64,000 bases of DNA from Asterias rubens (taxonomy: Eukaryota > Echinodermata > Asteroidea > Forcipulatida > Asteriidae), in assembly GCF_902459465.1 (NCBI RefSeq), contig NC_047076.1, forward strand, positions 6,394,146 through 6,458,145, in the 5' to 3' direction. Numbering within the stretch: position 1 is the first letter of the stretch; each line of letters opens with the position of its first letter. Shown here piece by piece: positions 24,481 through 35,800 of the stretch. A model generated the notes under the pieces. The model saw only the letters and a list, made by a program, of their open reading frames with translations, was not told the origin of the DNA and ran no database searches. A program made the position numbers and the translations under genes.

Positions 24481-25129
24481 TCTGTTGTAGTTTGAATCAT
24501 TCAAATAATTTACTAGTGTTTCAGTCGTTACGTGATCTTGACAAGCTGCGTCTTTTTTCAAAGAGATGCAGTAGGCCCTACTGCTGAACAATTCTTTGCT
24601 CGGCATAAAAATAAGGACACATTCACAGCTGGTATATTTGGCTTGTGAAAAGTAACCTCATTCTGGTTAGCATAATCTGGTTGTGCTTAGCAGAAACAGA
24701 TAACTCCTCAGAAAGTCGTCAACAGAGTTGAGAAGTATACAATGTTTATTCATTTTGGTTTTACCCATATACTTGGATGAGTCATTGCTCTGTATTACCA
24801 GGGGCGAGAGTCATTACTGACGAAAGTCTTAAACTTGGATATAAATTCAAAGGTGTGTTGAAATGATGCCATTTATACTGTTACGTAAACCCTGGGGTTA
24901 TAGATTTCAAGGAGCTTTTGGAAACGGTATCCAACGCACTTTAGAAGTAGACCACTGAGCAGGATTTCTTTTGTTGTGGGAAAAAAATATTGTCTGATTT
25001 TCTTCACCAGGCCGACATAAAATGTCTGAATTCAGCCAAAAGTCTGAACAATGTCATCCCTGTATTACATATATTATATAATGTTTATTCCATGGGAGGT
25101 TTGCCTAAAGTCGAGCATTTTATGAAAGT

Positions 25130-25665
25130 TTGTGTCAAAATAATTTTGTGTTTTTTGAAATTATTTCAAAAAACACAAGGGGCAAGTCCAGCATTTCAAT
25201 CAAATTTTGAAGACAAAAAAACGAGGTAAGTCAAGCGTTTAATTCAAACTTGGGTCCAGAATTTAAAACAACACAAGGGGCAATCCCAGCATTTAGATCA
25301 ACAACTTGGATCAAATTTAGGTGCAAAATCACAAGGGGGTAAGTCCGGCATTTTGATCAAGAACTTGGATAAAATTTATGTAAAAAAAAAAAAATCAAGG
25401 GGGCAAGTTCAACATCTTGATCAATAATTTAGATAAAATGAAGGTCCAAAACGGGGAAAAAATCACAAGGGGGTAAGTCCAGCATTTTGATCAAATTTAG
25501 AAACAATTTAGGTCCAAAATCACAAGGGGATAAATCCAGTATTTTGGTCAAATTAAATACAAACATTTAAAAAATCACAAGGGGTAATTTTTCAGAAGCA
25601 TTTTGATCAAGCTCAGGTCAAAAATTCATCAAGGGGTAAGCCTTGAAACAATCACACAAAGTGAG
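25130..25665 (+). repeat. Degenerate AT-rich tandem repeat (about 60-bp unit)
   Basis: ATCACAAGGGG-like words followed by TAAGTCCAGCATTTTGATCA recur eight or more times with variable spacing. The array is old and divergent, and non-coding. Confidence 0.7.
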
Positions 25666-26119
25666 TCCAGCTTAAATTAGGGTTTACTGATAACGTTTTA
25701 TTGTGTGGACGCCAGAAATTAGCAAAAATATGGGAAATATTAATATTCTTGTTCGAAATATGTTATAAGTTTTGCTGAAAACCCTTTCAGATTGGGCCAC
25801 AATTTGTTGTGTTACATTATGGATTCAAATGATACAGTAGGGGAAATACTTATATCTTTGTTGAAAATTCTTAGTACATCTCTTTACAAATGCTTAAGTG
25901 GTCACCAAAAGAAAAGTAAAATTGTCCAATATTTTACCAATTACATACAAAATCTGTATTTAATTTATTCTTTTGTATCAAAACATTCTAAACAGAATAG
26001 CATCACAGCATATATGCAAAATAATTTCAAAATACAAACTGTGTCACCAAACTATAATCACATTACTGAATCATTGACTCCTAGAATTCATTATCTATAA
26101 CCGCCATGTCTTTAAAAGA

Positions 26120-26475
26120 ACGTTACAGAATTGGTAAGAAACAAAAATCGTGAAGATCACAGATTTACATAAAACTTACACGGTCTAATGATGATGACAG
26201 TACAAAACATCCCTTGAAATATTTCTGTCTGAATCGTCATATTTGGTGAGAAATAAATAATCTAATTTCGCGTTCGGAGTTTATCGCTCAGTGATCGTTT
26301 TATTCATTTTTGTTTGGAATCGATGCAATGCAAAATTTGTAATCGGTTTTCACTATTCTCTCGTGACCCAGAGAACTTCTACAGGTGTGTCAGTTTATGT
26401 ATCTGGTGGATTACATTAAGTGCTTACACTGCCAAAAACTCTTTAGTTAGCAAAAACCAAATCTGTAATGTTCCT
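26120..26475 (+). repeat. Dispersed repeat family 5, copy
   Basis: ATCACAGATTTACATAAAAC through TTATCGCTCAGTGATCG to TCTACAGGTGTGTCAG; truncated on the right by a reverse family 1 MITE. Confidence 0.65.
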
Positions 26476-26803
26476 TTAAAGGCACTGTACACGATTGGTA
26501 ATTGTCGAAGACCCGTGTTCTCACTTGGTGTATCCCATCATAAGCATAAAATAACAAGTGTGAAAATTTGGGCTCAATTGGTAGAAAATGATGAAAGAAA
26601 AAACACCCTTGTTGGACGAATTTGTGTGCTTTCAGATAGGAATAAAATACTTCTAGCTAGAAGTCTTTTATTATTTTACTTCAGAGGGAGTCGTTTCCCA
26701 CAACGTTTTATACTATCAACAGCTCTCCAATGCTTGTTACCAAGTCAGTTTTTAAGTTATTATTTGTTTTGAGTAATTACCAAACGTGTACCTTCCCTTT
26801 AAG
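26475..26803 (-). mobile_element. MITE family 1, diverged reverse copy
   Basis: Ends TTAAAGGCACTGTACACGAT and ACCAAACGTGTACCTTCCC; the interior follows the family in reverse. It interrupts the dispersed repeat at 26120-26480. Confidence 0.65.
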
Positions 26804-27300
26804 TGTGCCAGCCTGCAATATGTATCTACAAAGTACATGTACATAGTCAACCCTCCTACTGTCTGACCATTCAATATAATCCACTGTGGTTTTGCATGAT
26901 GGATAAACTATGCCAGCCTGCAATATGATATCATTTGGTAAATAAAACTATACAGTACACTGTCTGATCATTCAAAATCATCCACTTGATTTGCATGATA
27001 GCTACACTATGCCAGCCTGCAATATGATATCATGTGGTGACAGTCAACCCTCCTACTGTCTGACTATTCAATGTCATCCACTGTGGTTTTGAATGATAGA
27101 TACACTATGCCAGCCTGCAATATGATACCATGTGGTGAATTCACCTATGCAGTACACAGTCAACCCTCCTACTGTGTAACCCTTCAATAACATCCACTGT
27201 GGTTTTGCATGATAGATAAATTATGACATACTGTAATATGCTCTATGAATGTTGTGGATTCATCAACACTGTACACAGTCAACCCTCCTACTGTCTGTGA
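26800..27300 (+). repeat. Roughly 100-bp tandem repeat, five copies
   Basis: TATGCCAGCCTGCAATATGA or a close variant starts near 26804, 26907, 27008, 27106 and 27222, with GTCAACCCTCCTACTGTCTG in most units. Confidence 0.8.
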
Positions 27301-29299
27301 GTGTGGCAGTCCACTAGGGTGCAAGATTGCATTGCAATGAACAATCCCGGAAAAAGGTGGTAATAGTTTTTCAGGAATTCCAGTATAAGGAGCTGTTTAA
27401 ATTGCCAGATCTAGACAAGTACCACGCTGTTAACAAAAAAATTGTTTTCTTATAGCGGAACTGCGAACATTTTCACCCTTGCAACAGGTAGATTTCATAC
27501 AACAAAGAAAGGTATACCTTTTGTAATCGCTCTAAAAATTAATGGCAATTAAAACACTTTGGTAAGAAGCCTACAGCAGCTTTATCTTGTATAAAGCATT
27601 TTGAGAAACATTTCACTTCGAAATAATGTTGTATATAAAAAGGATATCAGTTTGTATGTCCAAAAATTTGAATCTGAGAACCGTTACTGCATTAACGTTT
27701 TTCAGACTGAGTACATGTATTCCCATATAGGGACATATGCGCTCCAGATTTTTGGGAAAATCTAAAAACAAAAATTGTTTAGATGTTAGTTTTATAGTAC
27801 AAAACTCAAAGGTATACCTTGCCTTTAGAGTCAGTTGTTTCATACAGTGCTTTATATACACCCCTTATAAATGCTATACAAATATTATTATCATTATCCA
27901 AAATAAGAAAATGTTAACTTCCTTTAACATTAATTAATTTTACAAATATCTATATTAGATTTGAAAAATTAAACATGCATTGCCAGATTTAATTTTGCAA
28001 AAGGTTAATGAGAAAACGTTTTAAAGAGAAAATAGTCAGAAATATTTCTATTTGAAAAAATGAACTACAAAAACATCCGTAAGTGGAAAAGTGTTTAACA
28101 CAAAAAATAATACCCAGAAGACTACCCTGGTCAAAAATACAAGAAAGGCAAGAAAGAGTGACGTAACCAGGGGCAAATGAGGCCCAGCTAAAGCCCCACC
28201 CCCAACAGAACAGAATCCCCCCTCCCAAACTTGAACGAAAAAATGCACAAGTTAGCCATAAGGGTTTGATACATTAAATAGCCCCCCTTATATTTGTCTT
28301 TGTCCCCACTTGCACCTCTCAGTGAAAACGTTTCTGGCTACGCCACTTGCAAGGAAAAATAAAGAATGTGAATAAAAAATACACTTTTTGAAAGTTGACA
28401 AGAGGCATTTTCTATAATAAATAGTAAGCACCACAGGGAGGACAGCAAAATAAAAACCAGTTTGAAAATTGTTATGTTCTCTGAACAATAAATTGCAATA
28501 ACTGTTGGACACCTCAAAGGAAATTGATTGAAATAGATCTTAGAGAAAAAGTAATGAAATTTTTATGAAAAAGCTTTTATACCATTGAAGAGTTACTGTG
28601 TAGCCGCACTTTACAAAGAAATATTTAAATAGAAATTTGGAGGACGAAACCCAACAAAATGTATAGCTTTTTTTTAAAGCAATGGAACCTCTGTGAAAAC
28701 AAATTCCGAAAAAGTTGTTAAGAAATCTACAAACACCATTTTATCAATAAGCCTTGCCAAAAAGTCACTTTGCTAAAAGGTTATTTGCTAAGCAAAATTT
28801 GACATGAACCAGTCATAGAAACAGTGGAACATGACTGCATGTTTTGGCTGGTAACCTGTTCTTGCTAAGCAAAAAGGTGTCTGGCCTGAAACTATCACAT
28901 GCACTGTAATTTTGTTTTTAATAAATAGTTTGCTTCATACATTTTTATTTGGTTTGCGGTCACCATGTGTATATCTACTTGCCAGATAGAGTTGAGAACT
29001 GTCTTGCCCTATATTCTACTACTCCGGAGTAGATTTTTCAGGAGTTTTTTCGAAAAAAAGTTTGCTGTTTAGCCAGTACATGACCCTGGAGAAAACACCT
29101 GCCATTGGTTACAATGGTTGTGCCTAGCTAATATCCTCGCAAAATTTCATGGAACTGCATGCTACGCATACTGATAAACCCTGTACGAAAACACTTTGCT
29201 AGGTCACCAGCAAAAACAGTAGGAGTGCATATTGTTTGTGGCTTGTAAACCGCATGATCTTGCTCCGCGGTTAAACAAAATTATCTTGGAACATAAAAA

Positions 29300-29420
29300 G
29301 GAAACTTTCAAATTAGCGGCTATGGCTCTGGCTGTTGCTAAGGGTGTTGCTATGGACAGCCTTTGCTTCAAATGTAGAGAAGTAGAGATCAAGCCACAGT
29401 CGCTAATTTGAACAAGGTCC
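29300..29420. mobile_element. Small foldback element downstream of the M6PR-like gene
   Basis: TTTCAAATTAGCGGCTATGGC and GCCACAGTCGCTAATTTGAA form an inverted pair separated by about 65 bp. Confidence 0.55.
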
Positions 29421-29894
29421 TCTGTTATAAATATTATAAAATATTTAAACTATTTTTTTTCAAGGCCAACTTGAGTACCTGAATCCGCTTGAAATTGTTT
29501 TGTACACAAACTATTAATTTTTTTGGTTATTACTTTTTCTTTACAAAACAGAATTTTAACCACACATGTAAATTACTGAAAGCTTACACCATGTCACCAA
29601 AGTTTATTTACACGTACAAATTTACGTTAATTACTTTTCGGTATAATAAAATTTATCTTGTTTTAAACAGTTAGAAGAAAACAAAGAGGAATAAATCTCA
29701 GAAGGGCACCAGGCGAACCGGGCCAAATCCAATATACAAAACATTGTGGTTCGTTTATCATGTAAACAAATTCATTTGCTCTCAGCCTGAGAAAAAAATT
29801 AAAAAACACAGGAGACTTCAAGGAAATGGTGAACCTAAAAATAAAAATGGACAGTTGTTTCATTTTTTCGGGGGAAAAAAATGTTTAAAACCTT

Positions 29895-32800
29895 TCATAT
29901 TTGCTCGTAGTTGTTGGAATCACTCTTACAACCACTAGCCAAGAACAAAACTCCATCCTGTAGGAGAAAAGAAAAGGAAACAAATCTTGAAAACTTTTTA
30001 TTTCTTTTTAGAAATTTGTGAGATAAAAAGTAAGATCACTGTCAGGTACCAAGACAATGTGACGTTCACATCTGGTTCCTCATATTACAAAAAGCAAAGA
30101 GTACATGTGTACTGACACACAGCTCAACAATACATACACCTGTACACTCGGTGAATACTAAGGACATTTGCAATATTACATATGCACTAAATATAAAACA
30201 TATTTCTCACCACTGTCAAGAACACTGTGTGGACACATTTAAAATAATAATAATAATTAAGTTAAAGGAACATTACTCAGGCCTGTGAGTGGACCCTTAA
30301 AAATGAGCTGAAATACTACATAATGTAAGGATGATCATGTAACGTCAAGTGAGCGCGCGTCACGCATTTACACTGGTCGCCATTAGCAAAACAAAGAAAA
30401 TTTACTCAAAAAAAAAAGCCATCCACACTCACCTTAACAAGAAGTGGAAAATCTTTCCAGAATTCAAAGTTTGGTATAACTTCTTTCCCCTCCGATCCTC
30501 TCACAAACTTCAGGAAAAGAATTCCAATAACAAGATACAGTATGACGCCAACGCTGAATCTGTCAGACATGAAGGAAAGGAAAAGTGGCTGTCAAAGCGT
30601 GCAAACTGTATTGTATTGTTTTGTATTGTATTTATTGTCCAAACCAATAGCGGTCGAACCGCCAATTACAAGGAAGAAAAAATAAAACTAATAAATAAAT
30701 CAATAAATTTACGTATACAAAACTAAATTCATAAATGCTAAATAAAATAATAATTATTTTAAAAAAAATGTAAACTGTATTATAACTTGGGCTGCGACAA
30801 GCAGATGTGTTTAATAATAAACCAGTAATATTAATAAAAACAAACAAAGAATTGCAATTATAAAAAAAATAACACAAAATAAAAACCTTTAAATACACAA
30901 TTGTTTACAAAAATACGTAAAAAAAAAAAAAAAAATTCAGCAACAAAACTAAAATAAAATGACAACAGAAACTACAATATATATATACTAACAAAATAAC
31001 AAATATAACAACAAATATATAAAATGAGTAGGTAGATGGCCATAGCTATCAATCCAAACCGGACCTTCGTCAGAGGCATAAACAAGTACAAACAAATATA
31101 CCCATACCCATTTAAACATACCCATTTATAAGAAAGAGGGGAAAGGGATTAAGGGAAGGGATCCAGAAAAAAAAGTGGGCAAATTATTGCCAATCAAAGT
31201 ATCTATTTTAGAAAAAAAAAATTGAGTAAAGATGTTTATATTTATTATGAAAGGATGGATTACTGGACCATAAAAGTGGTAAATGTATTGTATCTATAAC
31301 AATGCAGGAAAACATGAAAGGGTAGGATTAGAGCAAGTTGCATCAACAACTCATCATCTTCATCATCATCCTTTGTCCTTGGACGGAATAGATGAATCAG
31401 CATTGATGAAGTGGTGCCAGGTTGCCAGGTTGCTTTATCCCTCATAAACAACTAAGTACTATTATAATGACTTCATCAGGCACTGACAGTGGCTATTACA
31501 TGTGAAATTGGATTACTGAATGAATGGGAAACTTTCTGGGACGATAGAGGGCAGCAGACTTACCGGGTAAATCCATTGTTCTCAGAATTATGCGCATGTT
31601 CAGAACTACGTAAACAATGGAAATTTACCCGGTATGTCTGCTGCCACCTAGCGTTGGAAAGTCTCCTATTGAGTGAAGGTGCCCAAAACACATCACAAGT
31701 TCCTAATTGGGGAATTCGTTCAACAAAAAAAAGCCATAGCTTCATTGTTTAATATCTTCAAATCTCACAAGATTGGCTCTTAATGAGTAGAAGTGCTTAT
31801 TGTACGCAGTGACACTATACAATGGTTGCACGCTGTGACGGGGTCCATGGCATTTTGTACACTCGAGGGGGAAAATGGAACCCGAGGCGAAGCCGAGGGT
31901 GCCATTTACCCTAGAGTGTACAAAACCCATGGACCCCGTCACAGCGTTCAACAATTGTTTTGTTATACCTTTGTATAATTATTATTCCTCTTCTCAAAGT
32001 TCTGTTGTCATCTTCAAACACTATTACGACGGACTCATTCATTGTTTAATAAGCAGACGAAGAAGAAACAATTCCCTCAAACCCGCGGTTGTTTTGTACA
32101 CAGCGCTGGAAATCGACCAACGCCAGGAACGATCAAGGTGATGTACACAGGTGTACATCACTTTTCATGTTGCCCGGCCCGTCGAGCCATGTAACATGCG
32201 TTTTTGTTGCGCGTCACATGATTGGTTCTCGACCAGCAAACTTCACAGTTTGTTACCGAGGTATAACAAATCAATTTGAAAACCCTTTAGTTCTTAAAGC
32301 CATTATACACTTTCGGTAAACAGTATTGTCCAAGTCCCACACTTCGTGTATCACAACTTATATATAAAATAACAATCCTGTGGAAATTTAGGCTCAATCG
32401 GACATCGGAGTCGGGAGAAAATAACGGGAAAACCCACTCCTGTTTTCGCGGGTTTCGCCGTGTCATGACATGTGTTTATAACAAATCCGTAATTCTCGCT
32501 AACGAGAATTTATATTGTTTTACCGTTTTCTCAAAAAGTAAAGCATTTCATGGACTAATATTTCAAGAGAAGTCTTTCACCAATACCTTCTGTAATCCCT
32601 GTAAATTATTTGTAAATCTGTGAACTTTTTTTTTTTTCTGTACCAAAAGGGTCCAATGGCTTTAAAGGCATTGGACACCTTTTATTGGTTATTTTTCAAA
32701 GACAAATACTTTCACTTGGTGTATCCTAACAAATGCATAAAATAACATATTACCTCTTTCTATGATACTTGTGTGCACTGGGTTCTTTTATGTGCAATGA

Positions 32801-35800
32801 ACAACAAACTGGACCTCTACAAGGCTTCATGTCCCATCCAAAGATTGGTAAACAGTTTGCAACAGCAAGATCTATTTTCGCCAAATAAATGTATTTATAA
32901 ATAAATCTTGAGTAAGAAAAAGGACATTTTTTAGGGGGGATTTCTACATGTAATACTATACACATATTGACTGGCAATGAGGTAATGTACGTCTATTCCC
33001 CCCCCCGGGACTTTGAGTGACCAGAAAAGGCACCGTGACCTATTTCCCAAGGTCGAAGGGTATAGGCATCTCTTCAGTTCACTCACAGGTCCTAGGGGGA
33101 ATAGCGGACACTAGTTACCAAATTATGCCAGTCAATATGTGTTTTATAACACACCTCGGTATTTAATGTGAAAGAGAAAGGAAGTTTTTGTGTTCCTGTT
33201 CACGGTTCACTTCAAGAGATGGCGCTGCAACCAGGGACTATTTCTGCAAAACACGCGTGCGCGATCACTAGACTAGTTCATCCAACTTGACCGTGTTTCA
33301 GCCAACCAGAATACAGAACAAGCAAGATGTGTGTTACAATTAAATTTATTGAGCTGTAGTCTACTTACAGAATGCAGAGGACGGACCCAGCACTGATGCC
33401 ACCTCCAAGGCAACCGTTTTTACAAGCACAGTTTGAACGTAGATTGAATTTCTGTATGAATAGAAACATTACAGCTTCATGAAAGACATGACAATTAAAA
33501 GCCCTAACTCAAACACCTGTACTCAAATCATAGCAGGCCTATAACTATTAAGCCTGGGCGACTAGTATGACTAGTGTCAAAATCGCGACTATTGATTGCT
33601 TAGTCGAGTCTACCGTTATTCATATTTCGCTTGCGGCACACATTGCCAAAATGCATCTTTTGAGTATTTAAAAATTAGTTGCGACTAGTATCGTAGTCGG
33701 GACTATTTGAGGTGTGACTAGTCGAGTAGTAAGTTTCACTAGTCACCCACCCCTACTCCATACCAAACATGTATCTATTGAGAGAGCACGCCTGCATATG
33801 CTGTTACTGGCTCAGAGTTCATACTTCAGCGACAAATTTGAAGTATTTAAATGAAAGGGTGATTCATATATTTTCTTTAAACAATGATAAGGTCATGCTA
33901 ACAAAACTCAAAAGAAAAATCAAGTTCAAAACATTAAAAGGGTGATTCATATTTTCTAAAACATAAACAAATTCATGGTAATATAAAAGTATTAAAAAAA
34001 ATGGAATTGTTCAACTTACATATTTTCCCGAACCTTGACTCTCTTCTCCTATAACTTCCAAGACAGGCGTAGTAGCTGATATTTCACAAATTAAACTCAC
34101 AATGGTTGATCTGAAAGATTAAAAGATAGCTTAGATTAGGACAAATCCGGGGCCTAATATCTAAGGCCAAGAAGATTTGTAGAGTCTGGTGGCGAAATGG
34201 TGCACACGACTTTTGAACAGGTAGTGCCAGGAGAAAAATGTTTCTTTGATTCCGGTTTTCCGCAACTACAAAGCATTATCAGTAACTTGAAAAATTTAAC
34301 CAAACTTGGGCCTTTAAGGGCTAAATGGTCTGATTTCTTTTAAGAATAAAGAGATTTAGTATGATTTATTGCTATTGAAGACAAGGAACACAACTGCAAT
34401 AAAGTGTCCTCAACACAGACCTGGGTGTCTCTCCCCCGCTAGCATATGTTAGCGTTGTCCCTAGATCATCAAAAGTAGCACTTTCTTGATCTCCAACATC
34501 AAAAAACTCTTTCCCATCTTCACTCCTCTGACATGCCTAAGGAGAGAAAACCAAAACAAAACAACCATGAAAGGGCAACAAATTATAATAAACATTTATT
34601 TTGAAACAAGGTGGAGTGTCAAGGCCAAGCAGTCAACACCAAAAGCTCTATTGTGTCCGTAGGTGACACATTTGACTTAAACCGTTATTGCTTAAATTAA
34701 AAACAGTCGCTTCCGTTTTCTGACAGACTAAATATAGTCTGGGACCTATTTTCCGTGCGACTATTAATTTGGTATATTTAATCACTACTGAACACATTGG
34801 GATAATGATCAAGGTGATGGATAAATGTATGTTGTCATTAATACTATACGTACCGCAACATCTTGACAGTAAGTATCAGAAAAGCTGTTACACGGGTTAT
34901 AAGCGTAGAAGTAGTGGTCCGTTGGAGTACTTGATTTGGTGTACGGAAACCTGTTGATATAATCACAAGAAGCTGGTTGAATACATGTATAGGTTGATGA
35001 TGGGAAGAAGGGTTAGGGGAACATGAGAACGAAATGTTGTAACTCACTGTAAGGGTGAGGGATGAATGTAGGAGTAGAAAGTGTGTGACTGTGAGGGTAG
35101 GGACTGGGTAGAGGAGGGTAGGGACTGGGTAGATGGTAGGGACTGGGTAGAGGGTAGGGACTAGGTAGAGGGTATACATGTATAGGGACTGGGTAGAGGG
35201 TAGGGACTAGGTAGAGGGTAGGGACTGGGTAGAGGGTAGGGACTGGGTAGAGACTGGGTATAGGGTAGGGACTGGGTAGAGGGTAGGGACTGGGTATAGG
35301 GTAGGGACTGGGTATAGGGTAGGGACTGGGTATAGGGTAGGGACTGGGTAGAGGGTAGAGACTGGGTAGAGGGTTAACAGGGCTCGAATTTGGGGAAAAA
35401 ATCCACAAGACCGCAGGGCTTGTTGCTCAGAATTTTTACTGGACCGAAAGATTTTTTACAAGACCAAAATTTTATTAAGAAAAAAAAAAGTTAACACGAT
35501 AGAACAGCAGGCCTTTTTCTTTTTTATTGCTGTGAAACCCAATCACTAAAGTTCCATATACCTACTTCACGTCATTCTCGCCGCCTCAAAAAAACATTCC
35601 GATTTGACAGGCAAATCCCCAACAAAACACTGCAACGTGCAGCATTCATAAAAAGATCGTCATAAAAAGATTGACCAAAAATTTGACAGCAGTAGTCAGA
35701 AGCTCATCACTGTTGGTAGCCATACTTAGCAAGACGTTTGGCAACAAGACCTTACTTTTAATCCATGCAACACAGGGATGTGTGGTATTGCAACCAGACC

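Larger units (their letters stand above)
24500..29890. other. Gene-poor interval between PHGDH and the M6PR-like gene
   Basis: The two genes converge here. Apart from the tandem repeats and the MITE copies listed separately, I see AT-rich sequence without an exon that shows conserved protein pattern. An AT-rich frame at 25792-26100 (102 codons) lacks any recognisable motif. Confidence 0.6.

Noticed and set aside
26314-26772. 152-codon plus-strand frame
   Set aside because: It covers part of dispersed repeat family 5 and a reverse family 1 MITE, both non-coding elsewhere in the window.
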